Assembly (NCBI GenBank): GCA_049999765.1
Contig: JBNGIQ010008440.1
Span: 43,621 to 94,236, forward strand
Length of the DNA stretch: 50,616 nucleotides
Reading direction: 5' to 3'
Origin: Phaeoceros laevis
Taxonomy: Eukaryota; Anthocerotophyta; Anthocerotopsida; Notothyladales
Below, in pieces: positions 1 to 11,725 of this stretch (position 1 is the first letter of the stretch; each line of letters starts with the position of its first letter). The translations under genes were made by a program, and so were the position numbers. The notes under the pieces were generated by a model. That model worked only from the letters and a program-made list of their open reading frames with translations. It searched no databases and had not been told where the DNA came from.

Positions 1-202
1 GATAATGGGCACACTGTGCATGTATACAACGCCGCGTGTAACGGCACACCGCGTGTAACGGCCAACCGTTTTTGTGAACTACTTCGCGCGCATGTACCCG
101 TGTGCTCTAACTACCGCGTATTGGCTAACCCTAATAACTACTCTATATTCTACGAGTGTGGGTTGTTAATTATACGTCCCAACAACAACGTCGCCGTCAG
201 AA
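1..202. other. Truncated sequence with repeated acaacg / gtaacggc motifs
   Basis: No supportable gene. The stretch repeats short motifs such as gtgtaacggc (twice) and acaacg. These resemble the subterminal repeats of the DNA-transposon ends seen at 42830-43091 and 11442-14178. LINE homology stops at about position 203, so this is either the target into which the LINE inserted or another element that cut it. Confidence 0.3.
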
Positions 203-208
203 TGTGAT

Positions 209-2704
209 TTATGGCATAGAAAGTTCCATCAATTGCATTGCTCTCGCTTTCCGTATAAATCTTAGGCAGATCTGTTTGCTAATTTCTGCGTTCTCCTCTC
301 CTTCCTTAAATGGGAGTCCAAGATACTTGTGGGACTCATCTCTTGTAACCCTAGCGATATGTTGGATACATTCTGGCACCTCCTCCAGGTTCACACAGAG
401 CATCTTCGTTTTTTCCCAATTCACCTTACAACCCGATAAATCACTGAACTCCTCCGTTATGTCCATTGCTACTTGCAGGGTTTGCTCATCTGGGTTGAGG
501 AGGTAGAGAGTGTCATCTGCGAAGCCTGATACTTTGATCTCTTCCCCTTCTAGGTCTGTAATACCCTGAATGTCTTCATGGATCTTAATCCTCCAAATCA
601 GGAAATCAGTTAGAAGAACAAAGAGTGCTGGAGATAGAGGGTCCCCCTGTCTCACCCCCCTACTGATCTGAATACTCTCTGTCACATCTCCGTTCACTGC
701 CACTTGAGCTCCTGCGTCCTCCATTAGGATCCCTATCCATCGTAGAAATTTACTACCAAACCCGTATTTCTTGAGACATGCCCACAGAAAATGCCAATTG
801 ACAGTATCATAAGCCTTCTCAAAATCCAGAGATATGATCACAGTTGCCTTCTTTTCCTTGTTGAGCCACCATTTGGCCTCCCTCAGTAGCAAGACATTGT
901 CCAAGATACACCTCCCCCTAATGAAGCCTCTTTGCTCTTTGTTTACCCAGCTGTCCATGAAGGGTGCCATTCTGTCCGCCAGCACCTTGGAAATCATTTT
1001 GTAGAATGTAGTCAGCAGGGAAAGAGGTCTCCAGTACTTGATTCCTTGATCAGCCTTCGGTTTTGGGGCCAGTGCAATCAGGCTTGCATTAAGGGTCTCT
1101 CCCATTGTACCGATCTCCCAGGTTTGCTGTAGGGCCTGCATGAATATACCTTTGATGAATTCCCATCCCCAAACGAAAAACTCCCTTGGGAATCCGTCCA
1201 AACCTGGGCTCTTCCCACTTGGCAGGGCCAGCAGTGCTTCCTTTATCTCTTCTTCTTTTATGTCCTCTTCTAGTTTGCTGTGCTGTTCAGGACTGACCTT
1301 CTTAGGGAAGCTCTCATAGCTTTCCCATTTGGCATCCCAGCTGTCTGTTTTGTCTTCCCCTTGAAGAAAGTTAGAGAAGTGATCTTTAATCAGCATCTTC
1401 AGATCCTCGTGCCCCTCCTGCAGTACCCCTTCTGCATTCGGGAGTGGCGGGATTTTATTCTTGGCTCTCCTTTGCCTGATCCTGGAGAAAAAGAATTTCT
1501 GAGGGATGACACCCTCCGCAGCCCATTTGATTTTGGCTCTATGGTACCACCCTCTAGCCTTTTGGTTTGCCAGATTTTGTAGTTCAGCTTTTGCTTCTGC
1601 AAGCTCACAAAGCGTCTGTTCACTCCTGTTGGCTCTATCCTCCACTTCCCTTTGGGCCTTCGCTACCCGTTCTCTCGCAGCATGTTCCTCCTTTTTCGCT
1701 TCTTTCGCCTTGTCTCTGCCCAGCTGCCTTAGGTATTTTCTTGTCCCTTCCATGGCTTGCAACATTTTAGCTATACCTCCTTTCGTAGGATCAGACTCTT
1801 GTTGTTTCCATATGCTTTTGACCTTTTCTTCTACGCCCTCTTCTTTCAGGAGGTCAACGTTCAGTCTCCATAATTTACTGCCACCTGGAGGGGGTTGAAG
1901 GAGCTCATCTGCTATGTTCAGCTCCAACAGCACTGGCGCATGGTCCGATTGGGATGTCCCAGGTACAATTGCATACCTTTCCACTTTAAACTGCCAGATG
2001 TCAGGAATGTATATTCTGTCTAAGCGGCACGCTATGAATCCAGCTGGGTCCATTCTATCATTAGTTCAGCTAAAGTTTAGAGAGGTGTGGTGTCTTTTAG
2101 CTGGACTGCATATCCAAGGATCACAAAGTTGCAGCTGGGTGTCTCTCAGCTCCTGCCATTGTAGCGGGACTTGTGATCGTTCTGGATCCCTTCCTCCTTC
2201 TTTACCTGCACTAGCTTCAACAAAATTGAAGTCTCCAGCTACAAGCCATTTGAGGTCGTCATCTAGCTGGCTCGACATTCTGTCCCAGAGTCTTATCCGT
2301 TCCTCCGCATCACGGGGGGCATAGACATTACATATGCCCACTTCCCCTGTGTCAAGTCGCAACTTGATCCATATATATTGGCTCCTAGGATCCTGCCCCA
2401 CTGACAGCACCCTATCCTCTAGCTCTAGTTTCACTGTGATTGCTACACCCCCTCTAGAGGAGTTAGAAGGAATCCACCACGTTTTCCCCTGTGGGAGGTA
2501 AATCCTTTTCACTTCGTCAATTTTGGCTTGGGTCAGTTTGTGTTCCTGAATCAAGACAATATCCCACTGGCGTTGGTCGTTCAGAAATCTTGTGACTTGC
2601 CTAACCTTGTTGTCTGCTTGCCTGAAGTCTCCTAATCCTCGTACGTTCCAAAATACTACCTGTAGCTGCGTGTCTGGAAGGGTTTTTCTAAAGATGCTAG
2701 ACAT
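209..2704 (-). pseudogene. LINE ORF2: endonuclease-reverse transcriptase (one internal stop)
   Basis: In this family ORF2 nicks target DNA and reverse-transcribes the element RNA at the nick. The AP-endonuclease-like domain shows WNVRGLGD near residue 20, QEHKL (catalytic Glu), GDFN and, past the internal stop, SDHAPVL. The reverse transcriptase shows WRPLSLL, RGFIRGR, DFEKAYD, RQGDPLSP and FADDT (about 509-523), so all catalytic aspartates are present. The frame is single from the ATG at 2702-2704 to the stop at 209, broken only by TGA at 2066-2068, where copy B has Trp. That is a single G-to-A change. The protein stops soon after the RT palm, so thumb and C-terminal zinc region are lost. 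The start is fixed by a TAATG overlap with ORF1. Otherwise it is the better preserved of the two ORF2 copies. Confidence 0.88.
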
Positions 2705-2706
2705 TA
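2702..2706 (-). promoter_or_regulatory. TAATG stop-start overlap between ORF1 and ORF2
   Basis: On the minus strand the ORF1 stop TAA (2704-2706) shares its last A with the ORF2 start ATG (2702-2704). The same TAATG joins the two frames in copy B at 48899-48903, after the same ORF1 ending (SIGHRT). Stop-start overlaps of this kind drive termination-reinitiation in the Bombyx LINE SART1. That the same mechanism works here is inference. Confidence 0.7.
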
Positions 2707-5700
2707 TGTACGGTGTCCAATACTGCGAACTGCCTGAGGTTTTGGTCTTCTTTTCTTTGCAGGCTCCGACACAGCCTTGTCCTTCCCTGCCTTACCACTT
2801 ACTTGGTTCGGGGTTTTCTCTTTCAGCGGAGTTTTCTCGTCATCGATCACTTCCTGAAGCTCCGGCAGGCTGCTACCCTCTACTTCCTGAAGAGCTACAG
2901 CTACACTCTGAGATGTTACTACTGGTGGTGTCCTTTCCACCTGTAATAAGATCACGGTACTTTCCACGCATGCTTCAGTCTTTCCTACAAGGTGCTCGAT
3001 TTGATCTGCGTCTACTACACTGTCCAGCCATATCCAGTAGCTAGTCTTGTGGTTTTCTACTGCTATTTCTGGTTGGATGGTAGCCACAATCCTGACATTG
3101 CCTCCTACCTTCTTTCTGAGATTTACTTCGATTATTGAATCAGTCAGGCTTTCAGAGATAGCACCTCCATCTCTGATCAATTCTAACGTTTCATTCATGA
3201 TGTTTTCTTCCTCCTCCACCTTCGACCAAAACTTCAGCAAAGAAAGGCCTCCATTTTCCTCCTCTTCTGCCAGGAGCTGACGTTTTCCTTCGTTCGACCT
3301 GTATATCTCTATTTCGACCCAAAAACCCTCCTCCGTCGTCGAGGATTTGTCTGGCGTGGACACATAGAGCGGTTCGTCTTCTTGTACTTGGAAACTTAGG
3401 AAATGCTCATGTGCCTCCAGATTGACTTCTTCTTCTTCGAGATATTCCTAAAATTCTGTCAATCTACTTACTACCTCCCCTTCGATAGCTGGGTCCAGCC
3501 ACTTCCAGAAGTCGTATTTCCTGTTTGTCGCTTTAACTCCTGGCAAGAGTTTGATTCTTACTCTGACCATTTCTGTCTTTGTGCTGCACACAGAGGTCTT
3601 GTCTATAGCTTCTTTCAAGCAGGTATTGAAAATGCCTCCCTCTCTCAAGACCTCTAAGGCACTAGCTGCTACATTTTCCAATGTGATTTCTTCACTCATC
3701 ATCTGAATGAGTTGTAGGGCCCCGTTTTCCTCTTCTTGTACCAGAAGTTCATCTCCCCCAATCCCTGCTTGACGCACTTCAATCTCCACCCAGTTTTCCG
3801 ATTGTCTCGTTAGTTGTCCTTGGTCTCGGTGATGAAAGCATCTCCGTGGTTTCCTGTTCGATTTGCTTCTCTATCTCAAAGATGAGCGTCCTGGGGGTAA
3901 CATTGTACACGTCCATCATCTCGTCTTCCATGTCATCTGACATTGGCACCTGCTGGTAGCCTGGGGCTCTCTGCTTTTCTACCAAGGTCGGGGTCGCCAC
4001 TTCTGGGTTTTTCCTTTGGACTACAACTTCTTTTTGCACATTGCCCCCCTGTGGATTGCCTGGAGAACGTCTGTCCCTAGATCACTTAGCAATCCCCTGC
4101 TTCCTCTCCCAGTCCATTTCGTATTCCTGTAACTATAATTCCTTGCCGTATGCTTCCAGCATCTATTCTTCTTGCAGGGCTACTTTGGTGGGGGTGCTGC
4201 TGGTTTTTGTAGAACCTTGTGGGTTCTCCCCAATGCCATCCCCCGAGCTACCTGTTTCCCCTGCATCTTTTTGTTGCTGCTCGTGTATTACCCCTTCAGC
4301 AACCTCCATTTCATACTCGATGTGGATGTTGGTATTTTGCTGGGACGCTTCTCCTAAATCTTCCACTGATTTCCTGAAGATGACCCTTTCTCCCTTCCGA
4401 GGGCTAGATTTGTTGTGGGTAACTACCCTCCATTCCTCTCGATGCTTTTTCTGTTCACTATTTCTCTTTTCCTCCCATTTACCTTTGTTCTTCTCGTCTG
4501 TCCTTTCCTGCAGGACGTCCTTCTTTCTTTTCGTGACAACCTGGCCAGGTATCGTGATCTTCACTTCTTCTCCCCACTCTATACTTTCCTCAAGTGCCTT
4601 GGCTAAAGCTCTTGTGCTTAATGGAGCTGCCCCTCTTGTACCTTGACCATCTTTAATTAGATCCTTTATCTTTTGCTTGCTCACCCAGTTCCCTCGTCTT
4701 TCTGCAGCAGTGTCGAAGTCTTCTTCTACCTGAAGTGTGCCCATGAAGTAAATGTACTGCGTGTTCCACTGTATCCGATGGGACACCACTTGCTTGTAGG
4801 CTCCTTCTACCATTCTCTCTGCATTTTCTATTCCCATTTCCGGAAAATCTTTTTGTACCATTTCTTTCATGCATTGCTCTGCTTTTGCCCAGGCACTTTC
4901 CGGGCTGGCGCTGCGCTGGCCAAGTCTCGTAACAGCCCAAAGAGGGAAAGAAATTCTCTGGCTGCAGGTTGGTATCCAGATCTCCTCGACCCCTCTGTTC
5001 TTCCTCCATATAAGAATGTGTGCCTTGAGGACTGTAAGCTCTGAATAGCCATTTACCCACCCTACAGTTCACTTCATTTCCAGTTTCTGACAGAGCCTGC
5101 ATCGTTTTCCTAGGTCTGTCAAATCCTGGCATGATGTAATCTTCCTGTTTCCTTACCGCTTGCCCTAGAAGTTTCGCCTTCCAGGGGCTTTGAGTTGGGC
5201 ATTCTTTTTGCAGGTGCTCTTTACTCCCGCAGATTCTGCATCTCGAAGGTAGGTCTAGATAGTCCAGCGGCTGGAAGAGCTCTACTCATTCTTCTCCATC
5301 CTTGAATCGGATTAGGACTCCCTCCGGCAGTTTGCTCACATCTTTTACCTTCACTCCAAACCTTGGTTTTGCATTTTGGACCCAGAATCCTCCCTGTTGG
5401 GTCTGATGTGAATTTCTCCCACCATTGAGACCAATGCCTCCGCAATGTCTATGCATTCTACACGAATGCCTGGTAATTGTATCCATACAAAATGCTTTGA
5501 AAATTCCATTTTTTCCAGGTCGTTCTGTGGGGACCATGGTTCTAAGTGCACCGGCATACTCCCTTTGAAGAGGTCCCTAGATTTGAGGAGTTTTTCTGCT
5601 TCTTTTGCATCTGCCATCCTGATATGGAATGACCTATCCTTCTTGATGTGTACCGTCACTGGTTCTGCTGTCGTAGCCAGCTTAACATACTCCTTCAGCT

Positions 5701-6094
5701 TGACTTCGCTTGGCATGGCTCCTTCAACTCTTCCTAGTACCGACATAATTCTGAGTTTCCCTCTCGCATGCTGGACTGCCCCCTCTGTATCCTGGTACAC
5801 TACTGGGGGTAGTAATGTGACCTGTTTCTTCTTGCCACCGCCGTTGTAGATTTCTTCTTTGATCAGTGATGTGGCATCTGCCACTACCGCATTGTATGTC
5901 TTCCTCACGTGGACAGTCTGTCCTTGTTCTGTGTCACCTGCTGTGACATTTCCCGGCTCAGTCTGCGTTCCACCACAAGATGCGCTACCTCCTGTCTCTG
6001 TGTCTGGTGGGCGACCCTCTGCCGCTGACCCCCTACTGGGTCCCGCATCGTCCGCACCTACACGCACGCTCGCCATTGCGTCACGCACATTCAC
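2704..6094 (-). pseudogene. LINE ORF1: DUF4283-like + CCHC + duplicated C-terminal domain
   Basis: ORF1 proteins of plant L1 elements bind the element RNA. Reading right to left: a variable N-terminus (about 5880-6094); a DUF4283/RRM-like region with RSFHIRMAD and HFVWIQLPG (about 5440-5800); a CCHC knuckle CRICGSKEHLQKEC at 5199-5240; a long charged middle (about 3780-5130); then two tandem copies of an unknown domain (3448-3790 and about 2985-3325). Breaks include a frameshift near 5370, TGA at 5286-5288, a frameshift near 5000, a stop at 4163, a frameshift near 3785 and TAG at 3448-3450 (Gln in copy B). About 1,130 codons is far longer than the usual few hundred of plant LINE ORF1. The start is uncertain; 6094 is the furthest upstream start in this frame. 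Confidence 0.75.
2985..3790 (-). repeat. Tandemly duplicated unknown domain within LINE ORF1
   Basis: Two modules of about 110 residues follow each other. Module A (3448-3790) starts WVEIEV, has LLVQEEENGALQL, ALEVLREGGIFNTCL, TEMVRVRIKL and FWKWLDP. Module B (about 2985-3325) starts WVEIEI, has LLAEEEENGGLSL, TLELIRDGGAISESL, GNVRIVATI and YWIWLDS. The shared order E-E-E-N-G-x-L-x-L, L-E-x-x-R-x-G-G-x, V-R-(I/V) and W-x-W-L-D shows one ancestral domain, about 30 percent identical. The family is not one I recognise. Copy B has both modules as well. Confidence 0.7.
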
Positions 6095-6130
6095 TCGAGC
6101 TCACCTTCATGGAGCGACACCGCTCGTCAG

Positions 6131-6559
6131 TCGCGTCCATCCCCCCACCCTGTCCACCCTGTTTTCCCGTTTTGCTTCATTGCTGCCTTCCAGCTCTGAT
6201 TGTAGCAGTGGCTCTCTATCTTGCTTTTGCTGCTCCCGAGGCTGCCCCTTTGACATTTGTGCTCTATGCCATTTTCTTCTCGGGAGTTGCACTGACTTCT
6301 CTTTTTGGATTCTGTTTTTGTGGCCCAGGGTTCTTGGGGGTCTGTGCTCTTCCTACATCAGGTCAGTGGCCACTTGACGTTGTCGCTTCCGCTCCTCTCG
6401 CTTACTGCTCGCTATCTAGGATTAGCTTGTCGAGCATTAAATCTTTCTCCTTTGCCTTGGTTCGTTTGGGCACTTCGGGGGTATCTTCCTCTGTTGAACT
6501 TTGTGTGTTTGTCCCTTGCCTACCCACCTCTTGTGTTCAGGTGGAGAGTATCTACTACC
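6131..6559. other. LINE-LINE junction region, no firm gene
   Basis: This lies between the 5' edge of LINE copy A and the 3' end of another LINE. On the minus strand some stretches read as Lys/Pro-rich peptide broken by several stops, so an upstream, longer ORF1 N-terminus of copy A or the 3' untranslated part of the neighbouring LINE are both possible. Confidence 0.3.
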
Positions 6560-7157
6560 ATGCTCCGCAGCATGTCCAATGTTGCCCTTCTCTCAAGGTT
6601 AGCATTCCTTTCCTCTGACCTTGTTTCACTTCCCCTGCTAGTGCTTGCCAGCTTGCCTTCCTTCTTACACAATCTGACAGGGGTATCTGATTCTAGGCAT
6701 ACTGCAACCATGGACACCGAGTCTGCAATCTTCTTGAGTTTGCCTCCAGGATCTCTGCCCTCTCCCAGTCTACTCTCTTGAAGCGTTTAGGTCTTTTCCT
6801 CTGTAGGGCAGCTCCCGAGGTGACAACCTTCTCCCATATTGTGCACAGTAGAGCTTTGCTATTCTTGGCTTCTTTGCCTCCATAGATCTCCATTGTCCAC
6901 TGCATCCAAATTTCATAGACTATTGTTGTCCATGTAATGCACCACCATTAACCTTTGTGAAATGTTTCTTTCAGATTTTCTTGCATTCCAAACAGCGCTA
7001 TTTGCCAGTGGACGCTTGGTCTCGCAGGTGTCTCCATCCTCCTTATCCAACTTTGCACTTGTTTCCATATTCGCGTTGCATATGTACACTCAAAGAATAT
7101 ATGTTGACTCGTATGTTTCTTATTTTGTGTACTCCTAGACTTTCCTGTACCCGATAG
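6560..7157 (-). pseudogene. LINE ORF2 C-terminal zinc region (zf-RVT type) fragment
   Basis: The minus strand encodes SQHIFFECTYATRIWKQVQ, the end of the reverse-transcriptase zinc-binding (zf-RVT) domain of plant L1 ORF2, where a His-Phe-Phe-x-Cys cluster is followed by an Ile-Trp pair. After a TAA at 6948 the same frame goes on with a Trp/Ile-rich tail typical of the last residues of these ORF2 proteins, and ends near 6693. Everything upstream of the zinc region is missing and replaced by a (CA)n-associated repeat at about 7150. It may be a 5'-truncated insertion of the same LINE family, lying directly behind copy A. Confidence 0.6.
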
Positions 7158-7245
7158 CCACCGGGTGCCCGCATATGGGTGAGGGGACCCTCTATGGGAC
7201 CGTGTCAACTTCCTCAAATAGTCACACACACACACACACACACCA
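7158..7245 (+). repeat. Dispersed repeat ending in (CA)n, copy 1
   Basis: The core gggtgcccgcatatggg, the string ccctctatgggaccgtgtca and cctcaaatagt before a run of about ten CA units recur at 27689-27757 (same strand) and, as a shorter piece, at 34093-34140 (opposite strand). A constant 3' edge followed by a microsatellite tail suggests the 3' end of a short retroposon (SINE or truncated LINE). Confidence 0.55.
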
Positions 7246-9786
7246 TGTTCCCGGGTGTGTGCTGTGTGTCGTGATTATGTGTGTGTCAGCTGCATCTAGT
7301 ATGCAAAAAATTCTGACAAAGTGCTTATGATGAAGCGTGAAAAAGACAGTGGATGTTGGATCATGGAAGATGGGTAAACTGCAGCATGAATGGGCAAATG
7401 TCCATGTCAAATGGCAGCATGCACAACATGCCATGATAATGAATGATACCAAGGCCAAGGCTGTAGCAAGTTCATAAGCTAATAAATGCCAAGGCACAGC
7501 AAACGGGCTTTTTCTTAACTAAGGTGCAGTGGAAATACGGGCAGGCTTCGGAAAAGCCTTGAAGTAATACCAAACGCTATGCCCTCGCGGTAAAACAGGC
7601 AACTGGTTACTTACCTCTTCTAGTGACTTCTAGCGGACTTTGGCCATGATTGTCAAAAATGATTGTGATCTGATGGCATCTACTAAAAAGGAGCTCTCAC
7701 AGCAGGCATCCTTAAGGACCAGAACGCAGAAGAAGGGCCATGTCACAGCCAAAAATGGGATGGAGGACAGCAGCAATTATTCCTTTGCGGCTACTCATGC
7801 ATCTGTTCTTTGTTCAGTACCTAAAAAAATCCCTACATTGCAGCTAATGGATGGTGGCTTGTCTGTACAGTGAAGGAGACACATGACAGCAAGGATGGTT
7901 AGCTCAATCCCAAAGGTCACTGCAAGCCAAGTCTTTATGACTACTGGGCTATAAAAAACCTGACCGACTGCAATGACGGTTGGCATGGTTCTTGTGGCCT
8001 CGGTAATCTGACTCAATCACAAAAATAGTGATGCGGCCAGGCAAGTCTCGCACTTTCTACTGCCTTGCTCCAGATTTTTGCATTATTGTGCTTTTCCCGC
8101 CACAACACATGTCTCAGTTCCTTCTTCCTCTCACCTATCTGATAGCACTATATAAGCACACAGTCCTTAGCTTCACCATTCAGTTCTTTTGTTACATGCC
8201 TACCCTCCTCGCATCAGTTTTTTAGTATCAACCTTGCCGTCCCTTCGTGCCCGAGCCCTCTGCTGTATGCCACAGTGGTCCTCTTGGGCCAGTGATACCC
8301 AAGCAGTGTTTCTGCTCCCCCAGCCCCTTGAACGCATGTCCAGCTCCTGCTTGCAGTCTACGCATCCACAGCCCATTCCTTAGTAAACTTTTCTATTTGG
8401 TCTCTTTATTCTCAGCCCATTTGGCCTGCCTCCACAACAGTCTTGTCCAAACCCGTGTCATTACCATACTGTCCTCACTCCAATCTTTTTTATTGTCCCG
8501 ACTTCGCAACCAGTTTTCTTCTGATTCCCAACAGCACTCTTAGACTGTCAGCATAGAGACAATAGTTAGTCTTAGAGTTTGAACAGTGGTGCTTCAAGAA
8601 ACATGTCTCAGCCGGCAGCGTCACCTCAAAATGTAAGCTGCAGCTTTGTACTCTACCTAGACAGCTATACTTATCACTTGTCATTTATACTTGTCGCTGA
8701 TTCTTATATCCAAGACTTGGTTTGGTTGCCTGGGTGCTTGTACCTACATTATCGTCTTGTGAGAAAAATGATGTTCTGAACATCACTTGCTAGCCTCACC
8801 TTGTCTTTGTAAAACATACCAAGGCGGGTGGTTGTCTAGTGCTGGTTGTACTGTAAGTGTTCAGGTTGGACTTGAAGGTACATTGAGAGGCCAGAGCCAA
8901 GCTCTGAACAGTACCTGTCATCAGATAACACTCAAGTCAGGTCAAAGGCCATGCAGAAGGGTACAATGTTGAGTTTTTTGTGCTTACCCAATACATGTTT
9001 GCTACACTTTCTCACATGTTATGATGAATAGATAGAACTTGTCCATAGCTTGGCTCTGTCAGGATTTTAGCGGTCAGCAGTATCTGAACCTCTTTTCATG
9101 TATGATCATTTGCTTAACAAGAGTCATGAATCCACTAATCTACTAATCCTCGCACTAAGCTTTGCAGAACTCAAGTCTGCCAATGGCCCACTAGAAACTT
9201 GAGCAAGGATCTCTCTTTGGCACTGATGAAGGGGAGAAGGAGGCTTGCACTTACCATGCAAGTGTCTGCTCTGCTGAAATGGTGAAAAGATGGCGAAAGT
9301 GGTACCTTTTCTGCTATTCTTTTGCACCGGTGCGATAACCATAACTAGAACTTGTGATTTAGAATGCATACATCATTTGTTGCATACCAGATCAGAGTGA
9401 TGGTCGCTGCAACCTGTTTGCTGTTGACCTGATCTCAAAACGATCTCACAGTAATGACATTGGTAGACAGCCCTTGGCTGCGCTTCAGTAAAGTAGTTTA
9501 GTGCTCTTTGGAAAACCTCTCGATCTCGTTTGCTGCTGGCCAGAAACACCAAAGGCAATGTCCACTCGTCAAAGCAGGAACTGAGGGATCACTCCATCTT
9601 GAACTGTCCTTCAAAAAGTCCTGGACTGAAGCAACTTCGGCAACCAGTCAAATGGCCAAGACCAGTCAGCTTGCATTTTCACCAGAAAGGACCCTGGCAA
9701 AGGGCAATGTCACATAAGTACATTTCAGTCGTCACACTCGTTGTCCAAACTCTGGAACATACTGAAATCTATCTATGTGTCCCGGG
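7246..9786 (+). repeat. Tandem unit E0 (about 2.5 kb, gene-like front)
   Basis: First of three head-to-tail related units. It has a TATA box tatataag at 8149-8156, a long pyrimidine-rich leader, an ATG at 8603 opening a 30-nt reading frame (MSQPAASPQN) and a consensus splice donor gtaagc at 8633-8638. Near its right end is the ggcaatgtcaca string (about 9703) that the other units share. The rest is AT-rich with no long frame I can support. Its left part is about 400 bp longer than in the other two units. Alignment to the sisters is by eye and is weakest for this copy. Confidence 0.45.
8149..8156 (+). promoter_or_regulatory. TATA box of unit E0
   Basis: tatataag preceded by GC-rich and followed by a pyrimidine-rich leader. 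Sister units have tataaag (10316-10322) and tatttaag (15425-15432) at the matching place. Confidence 0.4.
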
Positions 9787-10315
9787 AACATACTGCGTTT
9801 GCAGTATGTATGTGTGTGATGGTTAGTTTTGTGTGTACTAAATTTTCATGCATGAAATATCTTGTTGCAGATTGTAAAAAATATTTAGTAAAGCGGTACC
9901 GGGACTTGGTATATGGAGAAGCCCACCAGAATGGTGAACGGTCTCAAACCCATGCCCTGCAGGTATGACATACCATGGACATATGATTCCAATGTGAAGT
10001 GATACATGGAAATAATGGAATGCTGCTAAGAGGTTTCTAGAACCTATGACACAAAACGTGTCTTGAGCTGTGCAGGATTTTATCCTTCTAAATCTGACAT
10101 GCCTAAACGGATTGGCGGCCACGCAATACAAGTAGTTATTGCTGTTTCGGAGGTAAGCTACAGCTGTTGTTGCCTAAGACGGCCACATCGCGGCGGCTGA
10201 AAGGAAATTATTGTTTCCTTGGCCAGATGGGTTGTCTCGCATTTCTTTAAGTTTTTTAACCAAGCCTGTCTAAACTAAGCGGGTCCGCATTTATACCTTG
10301 CTAGTGTCACCCTCC

Positions 10316-10322
10316 TATAAAG
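10316..10322 (+). promoter_or_regulatory. TATA box of unit E1
   Basis: tataaag, at the position that corresponds to the TATA-like boxes in units E0 and E2; a long pyrimidine-rich leader leads to the ATG at 11110. Confidence 0.35.
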
Positions 10323-11556
10323 AGTAGCCCTTCAGCCATACAAACCATGTTTTCTATTCAGTCTTTCACTCTCCCTGTGCTTTGCCCTCCCTGGCCCTCA
10401 GTGCTTCAATAGTCTCGAGCTTACAGTCTCCTTCCAGTTTTTTTGTGTCCCTTGGTGTTCCCTCCGGCAGCTTCGGCTGCATCTCCTTCCTGACCTTCCA
10501 GCTTCCCACCAGCCATCTCCTTTCCTGACCTTTCAGCTGCCCACCAGCCTTCTCACCATCCCTGTGACCACAACTTGCCAGCAGTCTCCATTTCAGTCCC
10601 TCTTCTAACATTCCGTCACCTTTCTGTTCACTACACAATCGGTTTTTTGCATCAAACGTTTGCAGGCCTCACTTCGTGACTTGCAACAGCCTTCCCGTCT
10701 TTTCGAAAAAGCCTCCTTACCGATTAGACAAATCTACTTGTGCCCAACTGCAGCCAGGCGTACAGTCTCACTTGTTAGACACTCCACATTCCTGTCTTTC
10801 TACCTTTTCGCTCAAGTACCCTCGTATTAGCTAATCTTTGGCTACATACAGTTTTGTGCAAACTTCTACTGCTCAAGTATCCTCATAGTAGCAATTTCCT
10901 GCTGCCTAAGTACCTTTATACTAGGCAACCTGTGTCCAGCAGTAAATATCCTACAGCTGCTTCACAGTCCCGCCTGCCCCTACCTGGATACCCAGCTACG
11001 GCCCTGCATACTTGCACATCTGGTTTCAAGGTGCTGACAACAACACAGCGGTTTTCAAGCTTTCAAGTTCAAGTGACAACATTTCCTTGAGAAGCCCAGC
11101 GCAGCCAGGATGTCCCAGCAATCACAGGAGTCGGTCAGGATGGCTCACCACGATCTTACTTCGTGCCTACCATTTTTGAGTATTGCGTGCTTGCTTTCAG
11201 TGGCTAGTAGATGTCCTGGCACAACAAGAATGTCACTAACAATGCGTGTGAATTTAGCATCTTGCACAGATCATGATTGGGGGAGGGTTTACCAAGAGTG
11301 CTTCCAGAAACCCTCTTCGATGAGCCCAATTGGTACTGATGAGGAGTGGGGGAGACATGGCTCACCCCCATGTGCCCGTCGTGATACTGCCAAGAAAAAG
11401 TTGTGGGTGTTGGTTTACATTCTGAAACTTCTTCTTTTGCACACAACAACAAAAAATTTTGCTTTGTAACGCTCTGTTGACACGGTCCCCGTCACGGTCT
11501 GCGGGCGTTACAAATCCAGGCGGTGACCTTGGCTGGCCGGTTCCTCCCTAGAGCGC

Positions 11557-11725
11557 ACCGGTACTTTACTGCCACGTCCTGTACCATCACGAACGCCATG
11601 GGCCATGCCTGGTTCCTTTGGCCGGCGACCCCACCCGTCCACCGGTACTTTACTGCGAGGTCCTGTACCATCATGAATGCCACGGGCCATGCCTGGTTCC
11701 TTTGGTGGGCGACCCCCACCCGTCC
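11557..11725. repeat. 84-bp tandem repeat, two copies
   Basis: accggtactttactgc begins at 11557 and again at 11641. The copies share cctgtaccatca, gggccatgcctggttccttt and cccacccgtcc. It lies inside the CACTA-like element. The open frames that cross it, including a 133-codon minus-strand frame, are repeat artefacts. Confidence 0.8.

Larger units (their letters stand above)
203..6130 (-). mobile_element. L1-type LINE retrotransposon, copy A
   Basis: A two-ORF non-LTR retrotransposon read right to left. ORF1 (about 6094 to 2704) has a DUF4283/RRM-like domain, a CCHC knuckle and a duplicated unknown domain. ORF2 (2704 to 209) has an endonuclease and reverse transcriptase. The element lacks the end of ORF2 (thumb and C-terminal Cys/His region) and its 3' tail, so sequence continuity breaks at about 203. 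The 5' edge is set by loss of similarity to copy B near the shared string gacgagcrgtgtcgc. Copy B lies inverted at 45.4-50.4 kb at roughly 70-75 percent protein identity judged by eye. Target-site duplications could not be found because the 3' end is missing. Confidence 0.85.

Noticed and set aside
4041-6781. Several plus-strand open frames of 60-212 codons (for example 4041-4646, 5859-6377, 5980-6618)
   Set aside because: They lie antisense to LINE ORF1 and its neighbour, rich in Ser, Leu and Pro as expected for the complement of Glu/Lys-rich coding sequence. No family motif.
7223-7245. CA run as a Z-DNA regulatory element
   Set aside because: It is better explained as the tail of a dispersed repeat with other copies.
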